From Tenuifilum sp. 4138str (GTDB taxonomy: Bacteria > Bacteroidota > Bacteroidia > Bacteroidales > Tenuifilaceae), in contig NZ_JBGCUE010000003.1 in the NCBI RefSeq assembly GCF_041102575.1, forward strand, positions 124,001 through 188,000: a stretch of DNA of 64,000 nucleotides, read 5' to 3'. The translations under genes were made by a program, and so were the position numbers. The notes under the pieces are model-generated. The model made no database searches. It was not told the DNA's origin and was given only the letters and a program-made list of their open reading frames with translations. This document shows positions 36,997 through 45,620 of the stretch, piece by piece. The first letter of the stretch is position 1; every line of letters begins with the position of its first letter.

Positions 36997-37118
36997 CACG
37001 AACAACTCTCCCAGCCCCGTAGGGGCGTAATATTTGTAACTCCATGAAACTCCCTCATGTATAGCGATGCACGCAACTCATATACCAAAGAGCAAGGGTG
37101 AAACGTTGCATCGCAACT
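36997..37118. repeat. Dispersed repeat, copy B (first half only)
   Basis: It runs from CACGAACAAC through the hairpin CCAGCCCCGTAGGGGCG, ATATTTGTAAC, AGCGATGCACGCAA and CCAAAGAGCAAGG to GTTGCATCGCAAC. The distal hairpin of copies A and C is absent. Confidence 0.8.
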
Positions 37119-37426
37119 GGAATGCAATGCAATGAATGATTGGCGGAAAACCCATCAAAAGAGAGAAAGGGAAGGAAAATTCAAGAGATGTTTCGGCTAG
37201 TTCAGCACGACAAGGGAGCAGAAAGGAAGATAGGATTTTTGTCATCCCAAGCAAAGTCGAGGGTTCTCTTCAAAGGATTGAAGAGAAAAGAGCAATGTAA
37301 TGCTTCGGCGAAGTCTATCCCTATAAATCGGGACTTAGCACAACAGCGTGAAGTTTCGCTTGCACGTAACATGAAAAATAACCTTAACTTAACAACATTG
37401 TCTTGTAAATGTCAGCATGGATATGT
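37119..37426. other. Gene-free stretch between repeat B and the methyltransferase
   Basis: No gene is supported here. About 37240-37375 resembles a degraded copy of the 36507 repeat (TCATCCCAAGCAAAGTCGAG to CACGTAACATGA). The open frame at 37140-37454 crosses that repeat and has no coding look. Confidence 0.5.
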
Positions 37427-37471
37427 AAAAAAAGGAAAGGGCTACGGCATTTGAGGGTGTAGCCCCTTCCT
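37427..37471 (-). terminator. Terminator of the methyltransferase gene
   Basis: GGAAAGGGCTAC (37435-37446) pairs with GTAGCCCCTTCC (37460-37471) with one mismatch. On the reverse strand a run of Ts follows. It is ten bases after the stop of the methyltransferase. Confidence 0.7.
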
Positions 37472-37480
37472 ACTAATCAA

Positions 37481-38254
37481 CTACATTTTCTTCCCAATAT
37501 AGAAAACATAGCCATAGTAATCCTTGTACCTGGCGTAGAGTTGAGCCTCGTGTTGTAAGTTTTCAACCAATCGCTTGGCATTCAGATTGTCTGCATACTT
37601 TTCCATGAAAAGTTTCTGCGCTGATACTTGTGGAGCATAAAAATGCTCAGTCCAACAGTTTTCGGGCAGTATGAAAGTAGCAACCGGAATATAACCAGCC
37701 TTTTGCATGATTGCCACCTTGCTTGGAATGGTGTCAATTTCCGGGTAGGCATCTAACCAGAACTGCTCAATTTCTGCAGGACGCTCTGGTGTAAACCACG
37801 ATGCTTCAGTTACTGCCACGTAGCCCCCTTTCTTGAGGAATCGCCGCCATTCGGTTAGGCCGCGTTCAAAACCAATGTTATAGATGGCTCCCTCTGACCA
37901 CATAAGGTCCAACTCTTCGTCCTGAAAGGGCAGGTTGTCCATTGATCCAACTATTGCTTTGGCTTTATCCGTTAGGCCTAGCTTGGTAGCATTTTGGTTG
38001 AAAATATCAACAAATTTTGGGAACAGGTCAATGCCTAGTATTGTTCCCGGTGTGTTTTGGGCAAGCACCATGGTTTGCCCCCCTGTTCCGCATCCTATGT
38101 CGGCAATTTTGGCGTTTTGGGTAAGATTGTCGATAAAACTCAATGCCTTGATTGTTACCTCAGGGCTACCTGGCCCTTGACGTTCGACATACGAAAAATA
38201 CTCACATATTAATGCTATATCGAAATCGTGTATGGAGTTGTTTTCTTGTTCCAT
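37481..38254 (-). CDS. Class I SAM-dependent methyltransferase
   Basis: The 257-residue protein shows a class I fold: [16 protein letters not shown] is the SAM-binding motif [14 protein letters not shown] the motif II, and [24 protein letters not shown] the motifs III-IV. The C-terminal half has [21 protein letters not shown]. Relatives act on small molecules such as arsenicals or on proteins; the substrate is not clear here. It is a single gene with its own terminator, divergent from the TetR unit across about 400 bases. Confidence 0.85.
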   Translation of the reverse strand: MEQENNSIHDFDIALICEYFSYVERQGPGSPEVTIKALSFIDNLTQNAKIADIGCGTGGQTMVLAQNTPGTILGIDLFPKFVDIFNQNATKLGLTDKAKAIVGSMDNLPFQDEELDLMWSEGAIYNIGFERGLTEWRRFLKKGGYVAVTEASWFTPERPAEIEQFWLDAYPEIDTIPSKVAIMQKAGYIPVATFILPENCWTEHFYAPQVSAQKLFMEKYADNLNAKRLVENLQHEAQLYARYKDYYGYVFYIGKKM

Positions 38255-38605
38255 GATCTAGTAGTTATGTTTTAACAGGCAAAAGCATCGCTTTGCCGTC
38301 ATTGAATTGTTTGAAAATTATTAAAAAGATAATAGATGGCAAATTGCTGCCAAACAGAAAAGGTTGTGTAATCTTGTGATTTACTCAAGATTACCTAACC
38401 TACCAGCTCCGAATTCGATATATACATCCAAAGTTTTTAGACCTTTCAAAGGTAAGCATATTTTTTTGAGTTTCAATTTTTTTTACAACAAATTATGTAA
38501 CAGTTAAGTTTAGGGTAGATTGAATAGATTTTTTATTGATAAACACGATTTTTCGTAGTGTTTATCAATTCAGGAATCAAACGCAAAAATTTTCTTCCAA
38601 AAAAA
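38255..38605. other. Intergenic region before the TetR unit
   Basis: This gap is AT-rich and holds no convincing open frame or RNA. Its right part leads into the promoter at 38606. An imperfect dyad (AAACACGATTTTTCGTAGTGTTT) lies near 38541-38563 and could be a further regulatory site. Confidence 0.4.
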
Positions 38606-38650
38606 TTTGCATGGTAAAAAACAATCTTTTATATTTGACCGACCGTTCAA
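38606..38650 (+). promoter_or_regulatory. Promoter and probable TetR operator of the lipid-export unit
   Basis: TTTG (38606-38609), a 20-base spacer and TATATTTG (38630-38637) make an ideal Bacteroidota promoter. The dyad TTGACCGACCGTTCAA (38635-38650) overlaps the -7 element and the predicted start of transcription; GACCGACCG-type dyads are common TetR-family operators. This predicts autorepression by the TetR protein encoded 13 bases further on. Confidence 0.7.
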
Positions 38651-38662
38651 CCAAAAATAAAT

Positions 38663-39238
38663 ATGCCTCGCACAAAGCAGCAAGTTGAAGTAATCCGCCA
38701 GCAGCGAGTTATGCAGATTTTAGATGCTGCACTTGATGTTTTTGCCCACAAGGGTTTTCATTCGGCAACCATTGCCGACATCGCCCAAAAGGCAGGAATT
38801 GCAAAAGGGTTGCTTTACCATTACTATAGCTCCAAGGAGGAGCTGCTCTCACATATCGTGATTAATGGAATGAACAATTTGATAGAAAAGTTTGATGAAA
38901 ACCACGATGGGGTACTAACCGATGCAGAGATGGAACTGTTTATTAACGATATGTTCCGTAAGATTGTCGAAAACCGCAACTACTGGAAGTTGTACTTCTC
39001 CGTTATGCTGCAACCCAACGTTTTCAGCAAGGAGTTGATGCAAAAGCTTGAGGGTATCTATGAACCAATGGTATCAATCTTAATTCAGTACTTTAGGCGC
39101 AAGGGTTATCAGAATCCCGAAATGGAGTTTATGATACTGCATGCCCTTTCCGATGGCATTGTTATTAATTACATCTCAAATGAGAACTTTCCTCTCGATG
39201 CAATTAAGGAGGAAATCATAAAGCGTTATATCAAGTAA
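38663..39238 (+). CDS. TetR/AcrR-family regulator with an EF-hand-like loop
   Basis: The 191-residue protein has the TetR DNA-binding domain at 13-59 (ILDAALDVFAHKGFHSATIADIAQKAGIAKGLLYHYYSSKEELL). Residues 78-89, DENHDGVLTDAE, fit a canonical EF-hand calcium loop at every liganding position (D1, N3, D5, G6, L8, E12). This lies at the start of the effector domain. The rest is a helical TetR C-terminal domain (YWKLYFSVMLQPNVFSKELM). It heads the six-gene unit to 44776 and probably represses it through the dyad at 38635. Calcium sensing is inferred only from the motif. Confidence 0.9.
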   Translation: MPRTKQQVEVIRQQRVMQILDAALDVFAHKGFHSATIADIAQKAGIAKGLLYHYYSSKEELLSHIVINGMNNLIEKFDENHDGVLTDAEMELFINDMFRKIVENRNYWKLYFSVMLQPNVFSKELMQKLEGIYEPMVSILIQYFRRKGYQNPEMEFMILHALSDGIVINYISNENFPLDAIKEEIIKRYIK

Positions 39239-39269
39239 ATTGTTTAATAAACCATTAAATTAACAGGAG

Positions 39270-40019
39270 ATGATTCCACGAGTTTTATTGTCAACCCTTT
39301 TGATTTCAGCCACTCAGCTTTTGGTTGGCCAGAATGCAAGCGAGATAGTTCGAAAGGCCGATGAGATGATGCGTGGCGAAAAATCGAGCTATAGCGAGAT
39401 GACCATGCGTATAGTACGCCCCAAATGGGAGCGTTCGCTCTCATTTAAGAGCTGGAGCAAGGGTACTGAGCTTTCTTTGGTCTATATCACTTCCCCGGCA
39501 AGGGAAAAGGGACAGGCCTTTCTGAAAATTAACCGTGAGATGTGGAGCTGGAACCCAACCATCAACCGAACGGTTAAGCTGCCACCTTCCATGCTCTCAC
39601 AGGGGTGGATGGGCTCCGACTTTACTAACGATGACTTACTGAACCAGCGGTCAATTGTGGTTGACTACAACCACACCATTTCCGGCGAGGAGCAGATTGA
39701 CGGGTGGGATTGCTGGCGAATTACCCTTACCCCAAAACCCGACGCTCCCGTTGTTTGGGGCAAAATGATTCTTTGGGTTACCAAGAAACATTACCTTATC
39801 CTGAAATCGGAATACTATGATGAGGAACAATTGCTCGTAAAAACTGAGATGGCGCACAGTATTAAGGATGTTGACGGTAGAACAATTCCTACAATTTATG
39901 AGCTAATTCCGGCCGAGGAACCCGGCAACAGAACTATTGTTGAGCTGAATGCCATTAAATTCAATATCGATATTAACGATAGCTTTTTCTCGCTACGCAA
40001 TCTTACCCAGGTTAAGTAG
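39270..40019 (+). CDS. LolA-like outer-membrane lipoprotein-sorting protein
   Basis: The 249-residue protein has a signal peptide (MIPRVLLSTLLISATQLLVG) and a LolA/LppX-like half-barrel. NASEIVRKADEMMRGEKSSYSEMTMRIVRP opens it, and SWNPTINRTVKLPPSMLSQGWMGSDFTNDDL is the hallmark of the COG2834 subgroup. Members carry lipids or lipoproteins across the periplasm. Together with two FtsX permeases, an ATPase and a barrel it forms a dedicated route distinct from the LolD copy at 58759. The gap to the TetR gene is 31 bases and to the permease 25 bases. Confidence 0.85.
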   Translation: MIPRVLLSTLLISATQLLVGQNASEIVRKADEMMRGEKSSYSEMTMRIVRPKWERSLSFKSWSKGTELSLVYITSPAREKGQAFLKINREMWSWNPTINRTVKLPPSMLSQGWMGSDFTNDDLLNQRSIVVDYNHTISGEEQIDGWDCWRITLTPKPDAPVVWGKMILWVTKKHYLILKSEYYDEEQLLVKTEMAHSIKDVDGRTIPTIYELIPAEEPGNRTIVELNAIKFNIDINDSFFSLRNLTQVK

Positions 40020-40044
40020 ACGAAAACCAATAATACATTTTGGT

Positions 40045-41460
40045 ATGAGTTATTTAAAAATGGCACAACGGAACCTTTGGCGCAATAAGCGCCGCACGGC
40101 CATAACCATTTCAAGTATCTTTTTTGCGGTACTATTTGCGGTGGTAATGCGTTCGTTTCAGCTGGGTTCATACTCACTCATGATACGCAATGCCATTGAG
40201 CAGTACTACGGCTATATCCGTGTCCAACACCCCGATTTTGCCGACGATCCCTCGCTGGAGAACACCTTTGAGTTCGACGGGAGCCTGCCTGAAAAAATTT
40301 CGAAGGTTCCTAATGTTAAGGCAGTAACTGCAAGGCTCGAAACCTTTGCCCTGGCTTCGTCGGTCAACATCACCAAGGGCGTGCTTGTGCTTGGGATAAA
40401 CCCCGAGGCCGAAAAACAATTCTCAAACCCTGAACAGTTCATTGTTAGGTATACCATTCCTAAGATGCTGGCCGATAGTTCAGGCATGGAGCACATTTTT
40501 ACTGATGAAGTAAAAAGGATACTTGGTGCACACGCCGGCGAATCGTTTACCGATTCTGCAAAGCTGGCCAGAATTTTCGACGACCAACCGGTTGATGCTG
40601 TCCAGCTAAACCAAATCCTGAATATGTCCCGGGTGAACGGACGATTTATTACCAGTAACGATAGCGGTGTTGTAATCTCATCGAGGCTGGCCAATTTCTT
40701 AAACATTCAGGTTGGCGATTCCCTTGTAATGCTGAGCCAGGGTTACCAGGGTGCTTCTGCCGCAGGGATTTATCCGGTTGTTGGTATAGTTCGAATACCC
40801 AACCCCGAGCTCGACAACCGAATGGTTTACATGCCGCTGCAGGTGGCACAAAGTTTCTCCAATGCGCATAACCTTTTATCGTATATGGCTGTTAACCTGT
40901 ACGATGCAAGCGACGAAGCACTAATGGTCACAACCGATAGCGTAAGAAAGGTGCTGGCGCATACCGGGCTGGATGTTAAAACATGGCAAGACCTGAACAG
41001 GGTTTTGGTTCAACAGATTGAAAGCGATAACCAGAGCGGGAAGGCTTTCCTTTTTCTGCTCTATTTTGTTGTGTTCTTCGGGATTTTTGGAACTGTAATA
41101 ATGATGGTTCACGAACGGATGCATGAGTTCGGTGTGCTTGTGGCTGTTGGTATGCAAAAAATTAAGTTGGCCATAACGGTTTTGCTCGAGATGCTTATTA
41201 TGGCATTGATTGGTGTAGCGCTTGGGTATCTTGTTGGGTTACCAATAATCCATTACTACCATGTTCACCCCATTAGGCTTACCGGTGAAATGGCAAAAAT
41301 GATGATGGATATGGGGTTTGAACCACTAATGCCAATGGCTCCGTTCGATGCATACGTCATTTGGCAGGGTGTTTCGGTGGTATTCATGGTGTTGCTAGTA
41401 TGCATTTATCCTACACGGAAAATACTAAAGCTTAACACTGTAACAGCAATTAAACGGTAA
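40045..41460 (+). CDS. FtsX/LolE-type ABC transporter permease (first)
   Basis: From the ATG at 40045 the protein has 471 residues and starts MSYLKMAQRNLWRNKRRTAITI, the standard MacB/LolE beginning with one helix. A large periplasmic domain follows (about 45-325), then three C-terminal helices (FLFLLYFVVFFGIFGTVIMM, VALGYLVGLPIIHYY, GVSVVFMVLLVCIYP). An in-frame ATG at 39949 would overlap the previous gene by 70 bases and add 32 unlikely residues. Four-helix type VII permeases of this sort extract lipids or move substrates in the periplasm using ATP outside the membrane. Confidence 0.9.
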   Translation: MSYLKMAQRNLWRNKRRTAITISSIFFAVLFAVVMRSFQLGSYSLMIRNAIEQYYGYIRVQHPDFADDPSLENTFEFDGSLPEKISKVPNVKAVTARLETFALASSVNITKGVLVLGINPEAEKQFSNPEQFIVRYTIPKMLADSSGMEHIFTDEVKRILGAHAGESFTDSAKLARIFDDQPVDAVQLNQILNMSRVNGRFITSNDSGVVISSRLANFLNIQVGDSLVMLSQGYQGASAAGIYPVVGIVRIPNPELDNRMVYMPLQVAQSFSNAHNLLSYMAVNLYDASDEALMVTTDSVRKVLAHTGLDVKTWQDLNRVLVQQIESDNQSGKAFLFLLYFVVFFGIFGTVIMMVHERMHEFGVLVAVGMQKIKLAITVLLEMLIMALIGVALGYLVGLPIIHYYHVHPIRLTGEMAKMMMDMGFEPLMPMAPFDAYVIWQGVSVVFMVLLVCIYPTRKILKLNTVTAIKR

Positions 41461-41494
41461 CCAATTGAGTTGAAAACATTAAAACTTTACAAAC

Positions 41495-42907
41495 ATGTTA
41501 GTCTCACTTAGCTGGCGAAATGTTTGGCGTAACCCAACCCGGAGCATGGTTGTGGTGGTGGCTGTTGCCCTTGGCCTTTGGGGTGGGGTTACTGCCATGG
41601 CCCTTATAAACGGGTGGGTTAAGCAGCGCATTGCCGATAGCATTCAGAACGAGATATCGCACATTCAGATTCACAATCCCGATTTTTTACTCAACGAGGA
41701 GGTCGATAAAACTTTCAATTTCGACTCGGTGGCCGCTACCCTCGATTCTACAAAGGGAGTTATTGGGTTTAGCGGTAGATTGAAGGTTTTTGCCATGGCT
41801 CAAACCGATAGGGCCAACTCGGGCTTGGTAGTACTTGGCGTTAAGCCAACCAGCGAACGTAGCATTAGCGGTATTCCCAACAAGCTGATATTGGGTAGTT
41901 TCCTTGAAGGTGATTTTAAAACCCCTTCGATTGTTCTTGGGAAGAAAGCAGCCGAGGAGCTGAAATTGGTTAACTATGAGCTAACCGATAGCATTGCTCA
42001 TAAACTCTCGGCAATTGAGCCAAGGCTTGGGGAGCAAATCCAAACACTTGTGGGTAGGAGGTATAGGACTCGCTCCAACCTTATGAACGCCCTTAAAGCT
42101 GAACTTGAGCCCGCTCTGTTTAACCACTACTCCGAAACCATAGCCGACTCCTGTGCTTCGTTCAGGTTAAACGGCCCTGTGGTTCTGACATTTCAAACAC
42201 CCACTGGGGAACTGCATAGCGAGATGTTCAGGGTTCGTGGTATTTACCGCACCTCCAATACAGCCTTTGATGCGCGTATGGCTTTTGTAAATTTCGATAA
42301 TCTTGCTTCGGCGGCTAACATCAATCCAAGTCACGTTCATGAGGTTGCCATACTCTGCAAGGATAACACCCATGCGGTAAGTATAGCAAAAGCGCTATCG
42401 GCTACGCATCGTAGCCTGAAGGTTCAAAGCTGGGATGAGATATCACCCGAAATTGCCCTCTATGCTGCATTTGGCGATTTTGTGGGAATGATTTACGTTG
42501 TTATAATCCTGTTTGCCCTGGCATTTGGCATTATCAACACCATGATGATGAGCGTTCTGGAACGGTACCGTGAGTTTGGTATGCTCATGGCCATTGGCAT
42601 GAACCGCTTGCGCGTTTTTAGCATGATAATGATGGAATCGGTTTTCCTTACCCTTACCGGTGGGGTAGCGGGCATTTTGCTTAGCACCGGATTCATCAAA
42701 ATATTTGCCCGTACCGGAATTGATTTTGGCATGTGGGCCGAGGGTTTTGAAGCCATTGGATACTCCTCAGTGGTTTACCCTGAAATTACCACATCCAACT
42801 ATGTACTGATTACCATGCTGGTGGTTGCCACTGGCATTCTTGCTTCGTTGTGGCCTGCCCGTAGGGCGCTAAAGCTAAACCCCATGCAGGCACTAAGAGT
42901 TGAGTAA
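41495..42907 (+). CDS. FtsX/LolE-type ABC transporter permease (second)
   Basis: The 470-residue protein is a paralogue of the preceding permease: MLVSLSWRNVWRNPTRSMVVVVAVALGLWGG, a periplasmic domain, then YVVIILFALAFGIINTMMMSVLERYREFGMLMAIGM and two more helices ending ATGILASLWPARRALKLNPMQALRVE. The two together would make a heterodimeric LolCE-like complex. It lies 34 bases after its partner and 30 before the ATPase. Confidence 0.9.
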   Translation: MLVSLSWRNVWRNPTRSMVVVVAVALGLWGGVTAMALINGWVKQRIADSIQNEISHIQIHNPDFLLNEEVDKTFNFDSVAATLDSTKGVIGFSGRLKVFAMAQTDRANSGLVVLGVKPTSERSISGIPNKLILGSFLEGDFKTPSIVLGKKAAEELKLVNYELTDSIAHKLSAIEPRLGEQIQTLVGRRYRTRSNLMNALKAELEPALFNHYSETIADSCASFRLNGPVVLTFQTPTGELHSEMFRVRGIYRTSNTAFDARMAFVNFDNLASAANINPSHVHEVAILCKDNTHAVSIAKALSATHRSLKVQSWDEISPEIALYAAFGDFVGMIYVVIILFALAFGIINTMMMSVLERYREFGMLMAIGMNRLRVFSMIMMESVFLTLTGGVAGILLSTGFIKIFARTGIDFGMWAEGFEAIGYSSVVYPEITTSNYVLITMLVVATGILASLWPARRALKLNPMQALRVE

Positions 42908-42937
42908 ATTCTGATAATTTGTAAAATATAAAACCAT

Positions 42938-43621
42938 ATGGCAATAATTGAAGTTGTAAACGTTGATAAGATATACAACGACTCAGAGGTAAAGGTCACC
43001 GCTCTGAGAAATATCAACCTTAAAGTTGAAAAGGGCGAGTTTACCGCTATTGTAGGACCATCTGGGTCAGGAAAAACCACACTGCTCAACCTGCTTGGTG
43101 GGCTCGATAACCCAACCAACGGGAAAATCCGTGTTGGCGATGTTTGGCTAAATGAGCTAAAAGGCTCAAGGCTGATTGATTTCAGGCTTCGTAACATTGG
43201 GTTTGTGTTTCAATCATACAACCTGATACCCGTGCTCACTGCTGGCGAGAATGTTGAGTTAATCATGCAACTACAGGGTGTTCCGGCAAAGCTGCGCAAG
43301 CAGGTTGCAGCCGATATGCTGGGAAAGGTGGGCCTGGCCGATAGGTTTAGTAGCCGTCCGGCTAAACTATCGGGGGGGCAGCAGCAGAGGGTTGCCGTAG
43401 CCCGCGCCCTGGCCTCGAAACCGCAATTCATACTCGCCGATGAGCCCACAGCCAACCTCGATGGCAAATCGGCCGAGAATCTTTTGCAGATCATGGAGCA
43501 CCTTAACCGGACTGAGGGTGTTACCTTTATCTTTTCCACCCACGACCAGCGTGTGGTTAACCGGGCCCGCAGGGTAATTCTGCTGGAGGATGGTAAGGTT
43601 AAATCCGATACACTTCAGTAA
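42938..43621 (+). CDS. LolD/MacB-type ABC transporter ATPase
   Basis: The 227-residue ATPase has Walker A GPSGSGKTT, Q-loop VFQSYNL, signature [15 protein letters not shown], Walker B FILADEPTANLD and switch His STHDQRV. It is of the LolD/MacB class that drives FtsX-type permeases. It is a different protein from the LolD at 58759. It probably energises the two permeases before it. Confidence 0.93.
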   Translation: MAIIEVVNVDKIYNDSEVKVTALRNINLKVEKGEFTAIVGPSGSGKTTLLNLLGGLDNPTNGKIRVGDVWLNELKGSRLIDFRLRNIGFVFQSYNLIPVLTAGENVELIMQLQGVPAKLRKQVAADMLGKVGLADRFSSRPAKLSGGQQQRVAVARALASKPQFILADEPTANLDGKSAENLLQIMEHLNRTEGVTFIFSTHDQRVVNRARRVILLEDGKVKSDTLQ

Positions 43622-43633
43622 ACTTTCTACACT

Positions 43634-44776
43634 ATGCGAAAAGCGTTATATTCCGCTCTACTTTTGGTTTTGCTGCTCTGCGGTTATGCGGGAGCACAGG
43701 AGTTTAAGGGTCACGTAAAGCTGCTGAACAACCTATTTGTCCCTTACCCCGATACGTTGGTTTGGTTTACTGACCAAACCCTTGAGAATAGGCTTGAGGT
43801 TAAATGGGATGCCGCTTCCTGGCTAAGGTTGGAGGTTCAGGCACGTAACCGTTTTATTTACGGTGATTTTGTTGAGAATATCCCCAATTACTCATCGCTG
43901 ATTGGCAGCAGCAACGGGTTTGTTGACCTTTCGTTCCTCTGGGCTGAGGGTCGCTCGTTTGTTGGGCATACCGAGTTCGACAGGCTCTTTGCGCGTGTCA
44001 GCTATAGCCGGTTTGAGCTAACGCTTGGCAGGCAACGGGTGAACTGGGGAATCGATTTGGTATGGAATCCGAACGATATCTTTAATGCCTTTTCGTACCT
44101 AAACCTGGAATACCCTGAGCGTCCGGGCACCGATGCTGTTACATTGAAAGCGTACACTGGCTCACTATCGTACATCGAGGCTGTTTACCAGCCCAACAAA
44201 ACAGCCGATAGCAGTGCCTACGGCGTAAGGTACAGGGCAAACATAGCCCGTACCGATTTTCAGGTTTTGGTTGCCCGAATGGCTGGCTACTACGTGTTGG
44301 GCGGAGGACTATCGAGTGAGTTAGGTCAATTTGCCATAAGAAGCGAGGTTTCATATTTCAATGCCCAAAAGTCGAACGAAAAAAGCGGTTTGGTGGCCAC
44401 CCTCTCGGCCGACCGCTCTATGGGGAGCAATAGCTTTGTTCAGCTTGGAGCGCTTTACAACTCCTTTGGCAGCAGGGGCAGCCACGAACCTCTTAGCCTC
44501 ATTGAACCACGCGCGCAAAGCCCAATGATGCTCAGCCGTGGGAAGGTTAACCTTTTTGCCGGGGTAAACTCAACTGTGGCTACGCTTTTTACCCCATCGC
44601 TGGCTATACTGGTAAATCCTGCCGACTGGTCGGCAGCGGTTATACCAAGCCTCAACTACTCAGCTTCCGATAACCTAACCCTTGCCCTAACGGGTATGCT
44701 ATTTACCGGGAACCGCACCGATGAATACCCTAATATTGGCCAACTTGCATACTTTAAGGTGCAATGGAACTTTTAG
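43634..44776 (+). CDS. Outer-membrane beta-barrel protein of the lipid-export unit
   Basis: The 380-residue protein has a signal peptide (MRKALYSALLLVLLLCGYAGA) and alternating strands ending in an aromatic residue (FKVQWNF), as outer-membrane barrels do. TLGRQRVNWGIDLVWNPNDIFNAF resembles the conserved part of DUF1302-like and porin-like barrels that accompany LolA-like/ABC or MMPL units in other bacteria. It lies 12 bases after the ATPase and closes the unit, so it is probably the outer-membrane partner. Substrate is unknown. Confidence 0.82.
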   Translation: MRKALYSALLLVLLLCGYAGAQEFKGHVKLLNNLFVPYPDTLVWFTDQTLENRLEVKWDAASWLRLEVQARNRFIYGDFVENIPNYSSLIGSSNGFVDLSFLWAEGRSFVGHTEFDRLFARVSYSRFELTLGRQRVNWGIDLVWNPNDIFNAFSYLNLEYPERPGTDAVTLKAYTGSLSYIEAVYQPNKTADSSAYGVRYRANIARTDFQVLVARMAGYYVLGGGLSSELGQFAIRSEVSYFNAQKSNEKSGLVATLSADRSMGSNSFVQLGALYNSFGSRGSHEPLSLIEPRAQSPMMLSRGKVNLFAGVNSTVATLFTPSLAILVNPADWSAAVIPSLNYSASDNLTLALTGMLFTGNRTDEYPNIGQLAYFKVQWNF

Positions 44777-45159
44777 AAACTATTACCTTTCAGTTGAGGG
44801 GTAGGGCTGAGTTTTTTCACTATCAATCATTAAACTTAAAGTATCACAGTGTTTCACAGAGTAACACGGAGTTTCACGGTGTAAATCAGCAGTATTTGTG
44901 TTCCATTCCAATTCACGAACAAGTATTAACCATCAACTTTTCCTTTCATGCTGAGCGCCCTTTTGTGCCTTAACGAGGAGCGAAGGGTCCAATTTCTAGT
45001 GTACCGTGTACAGTCTGCAGTGTACAGGGAGGGTTGTGTTTATGTTTGTTTGGATGGTTGTAATGTTGCGCCTGACCCCTCTAAATCTCCCCTGAGAGGG
45101 GAGACTTTAACGGCACTCCCCTCTCCTGTCAGGAGAGGGGTTGGGGTGAGGTCGTTTTC
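44777..45159. repeat. Gene-free stretch of short repeats
   Basis: It contains near-tandem 14-15-mers (TATCACAGTGTTTCAC, AGAGTAACACGGAGTTTCAC) at about 44838-44881 and alternating GTGTAC/GTACAGT motifs at 45000-45028. It also has the inverted pair CTCCCCTGAGAGGGGAG (about 45087-45103) and CTCTCCTGTCAGGAGAG (45121-45137) followed by GGGTTGGGGTGAGGTC. These are typical Bacteroidota intergenic repeats; no gene is supported. Confidence 0.55.
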
Positions 45160-45369
45160 CACGAACAACGAACAACGTTTCCAGCCCCGTAGGGGCAAAA
45201 TATTTGTAACGCCATGGCAACCCTACATGTACAGCGATGCACGCAATACTTTTTCCAAAGAGCAAGGACTAGGCTTTGCATCGCAAAGGAAAAAAATTGC
45301 AAAGAGCGATTCACACGTTCTTTCTTGTCTTGATACAAGAAAGAACCAAAGAAGATCAAGGCATAAAAG
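45160..45369. repeat. Dispersed repeat, copy C
   Basis: It is the full-length relative of copy A: CACGAACAACG, hairpin CCAGCCCCGTAGGGGC, ATATTTGTAAC, AGCGATGCACGCAATAC, CCAAAGAGCAAGG, TTGCATCGCAA, then the same perfect hairpin GTTCTTTCTTGT/ACAAGAAAGAAC (45317-45346). It lies about 170 bases before the first cassette boundary. Confidence 0.85.
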
Positions 45370-45529
45370 CCCTAAAATAAATGGAATTTATACTCATGTG
45401 TCTCAAAAAAGTTTACAAAAAATTATAAGTCCATTTGATCATTTGTAAAAAATCTTTATTTTTACAATAAGTATGATTCAAGTCATACATATACGTCCAA
45501 TTTAGGAAATATTGTATGATTTTATCATA
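45370..45529. other. AT-rich leader before the cassette array
   Basis: No gene is seen. The block AATCTT (45451), ACAATAAGTATGATT (45464-45478) and ATACAT (45485) reappears in the same order on the reverse strand before the second locus: AATCTT at 62208, ACAAAAAGTACGGTT at 62202-62188 and ATACAT at 62187. It may hold an attI-like site or the array promoter. An integrase gene is absent. Confidence 0.4.
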
Positions 45530-45549
45530 CCTATAAACGAGTTATAGGC
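45530..45549 (+). other. Left boundary of the cassette array (attI-like candidate)
   Basis: CCTATAA, ACGAG and TTATAGG form a small dyad. GTTATAGGC (45541-45549) is the core at the head of cassette 1 and the exact complement of GCCTATAAC at the start of attC1. The string TATAAACGAGTTATAGG has a close relative at the second locus (TATAAATGAGTTATAAG, reverse strand 62146-62130). Calling it attI is inference, since the integrase is not present. Confidence 0.5.
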
Positions 45550-45620
45550 AATTATATCTTCGACAAACGATGGATTACCTTGAAAACAAAATAATTCTAC
45601 TAACTTAAATCCGAAAAGAA

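Noticed and set aside
36460..37454. Several open frames of 60-104 codons in the repeat region
   Set aside because: They depend on the dispersed repeats and change frame between copies; the translations have no coding character.
36507..45369. Repeats considered as a CRISPR array
   Set aside because: The copies are long, few, unevenly spaced and contain internal hairpins; there are no regular spacers and no cas genes.
44764..45448. Open frames of 69 and 166 codons after the barrel gene
   Set aside because: The first is a continuation in another frame into short repeats; the second crosses repeat copy C, which is non-coding in copies A and B.
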